Positions 34,605-34,654 of a DNA stretch of 34,654 nucleotides are shown here, piece by piece. Under the pieces are notes generated by a model, which ran no database searches, had not been told where the DNA came from, and was given only the letters and a program-made list of their open reading frames with translations. Numbering within the stretch: position 1 is the stretch's first letter; each line of letters opens with the position of its first letter. This DNA is from Bacteroidota bacterium (GTDB lineage: Bacteria > Bacteroidota > Bacteroidia > 2-12-FULL-35-15), in NCBI GenBank assembly GCA_947380175.1, contig CANCPZ010000005.1:1-34654 (forward strand), read 5' to 3'. The translations under genes were made by a program, and so were the position numbers.

Positions 34605-34646
34605 AAACATAGGATTAATAAATTGTAATTTATTAATCCTATGTTT
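34605..34646. terminator. 20-bp perfect inverted repeat with 2-nt loop, probable terminator
   Basis: aaacataggattaataaatt gt aatttattaatcctatgttt; minus-strand reading is followed by TTTTTTG. Confidence 0.6.
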
Positions 34647-34654
34647 AATTAAAA

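Noticed and set aside
8654-34654. Integrative conjugative element
   Set aside because: A recombinase is present, but no relaxase, coupling protein, VirB4/TraG or other transfer genes are seen in this window, so only a genomic island is supported.

Overview
AT-rich Bacteroidota-type chromosomal window. Positions 1-8.65 kb look like ordinary chromosome: a partial glycosyltransferase, a CapD/WbpM-like epimerase, a thioesterase, MiaE-like hydroxylase, a cation/proton antiporter, UspA-type protein, a SiaB-like protein, a DEAD-box helicase, then tRNA-Gly(GCC) and tRNA-Leu(TAA). From tRNA-Leu rightward the content is accessory. A large serine recombinase ORF runs antisense through the tRNA-Leu gene and sits in an operon with a small ORF and a MerR-like regulator. 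Next come a HARE-HTH-like/Cys-rich gene pair in a field of repeated intergenic motifs, a divergent Wadjet/condensin-like jetABCD operon, and an AbiE-type (type IV) toxin-antitoxin pair with two operator-like inverted repeats. Last is a two-component system, RND efflux, YncE, PepSY and TonB-linked outer-membrane cluster. The strongest observation not explained by gene annotation is a 2 x 11-bp direct repeat. It occurs upstream of four transcription units (response regulator, TolC-RND operon, PepSY gene, outer-membrane receptor), each time with the second half-site G exactly 11 nt upstream of a TAnnTTTG-like -7 box, so it looks like the regulon signature of the local OmpR-family regulator. There is also a decayed duplicate of the PepSY gene with its terminator and control region, and a YncE gene broken by two homopolymer frameshifts. 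All family assignments come from reading motifs; no database search was run.
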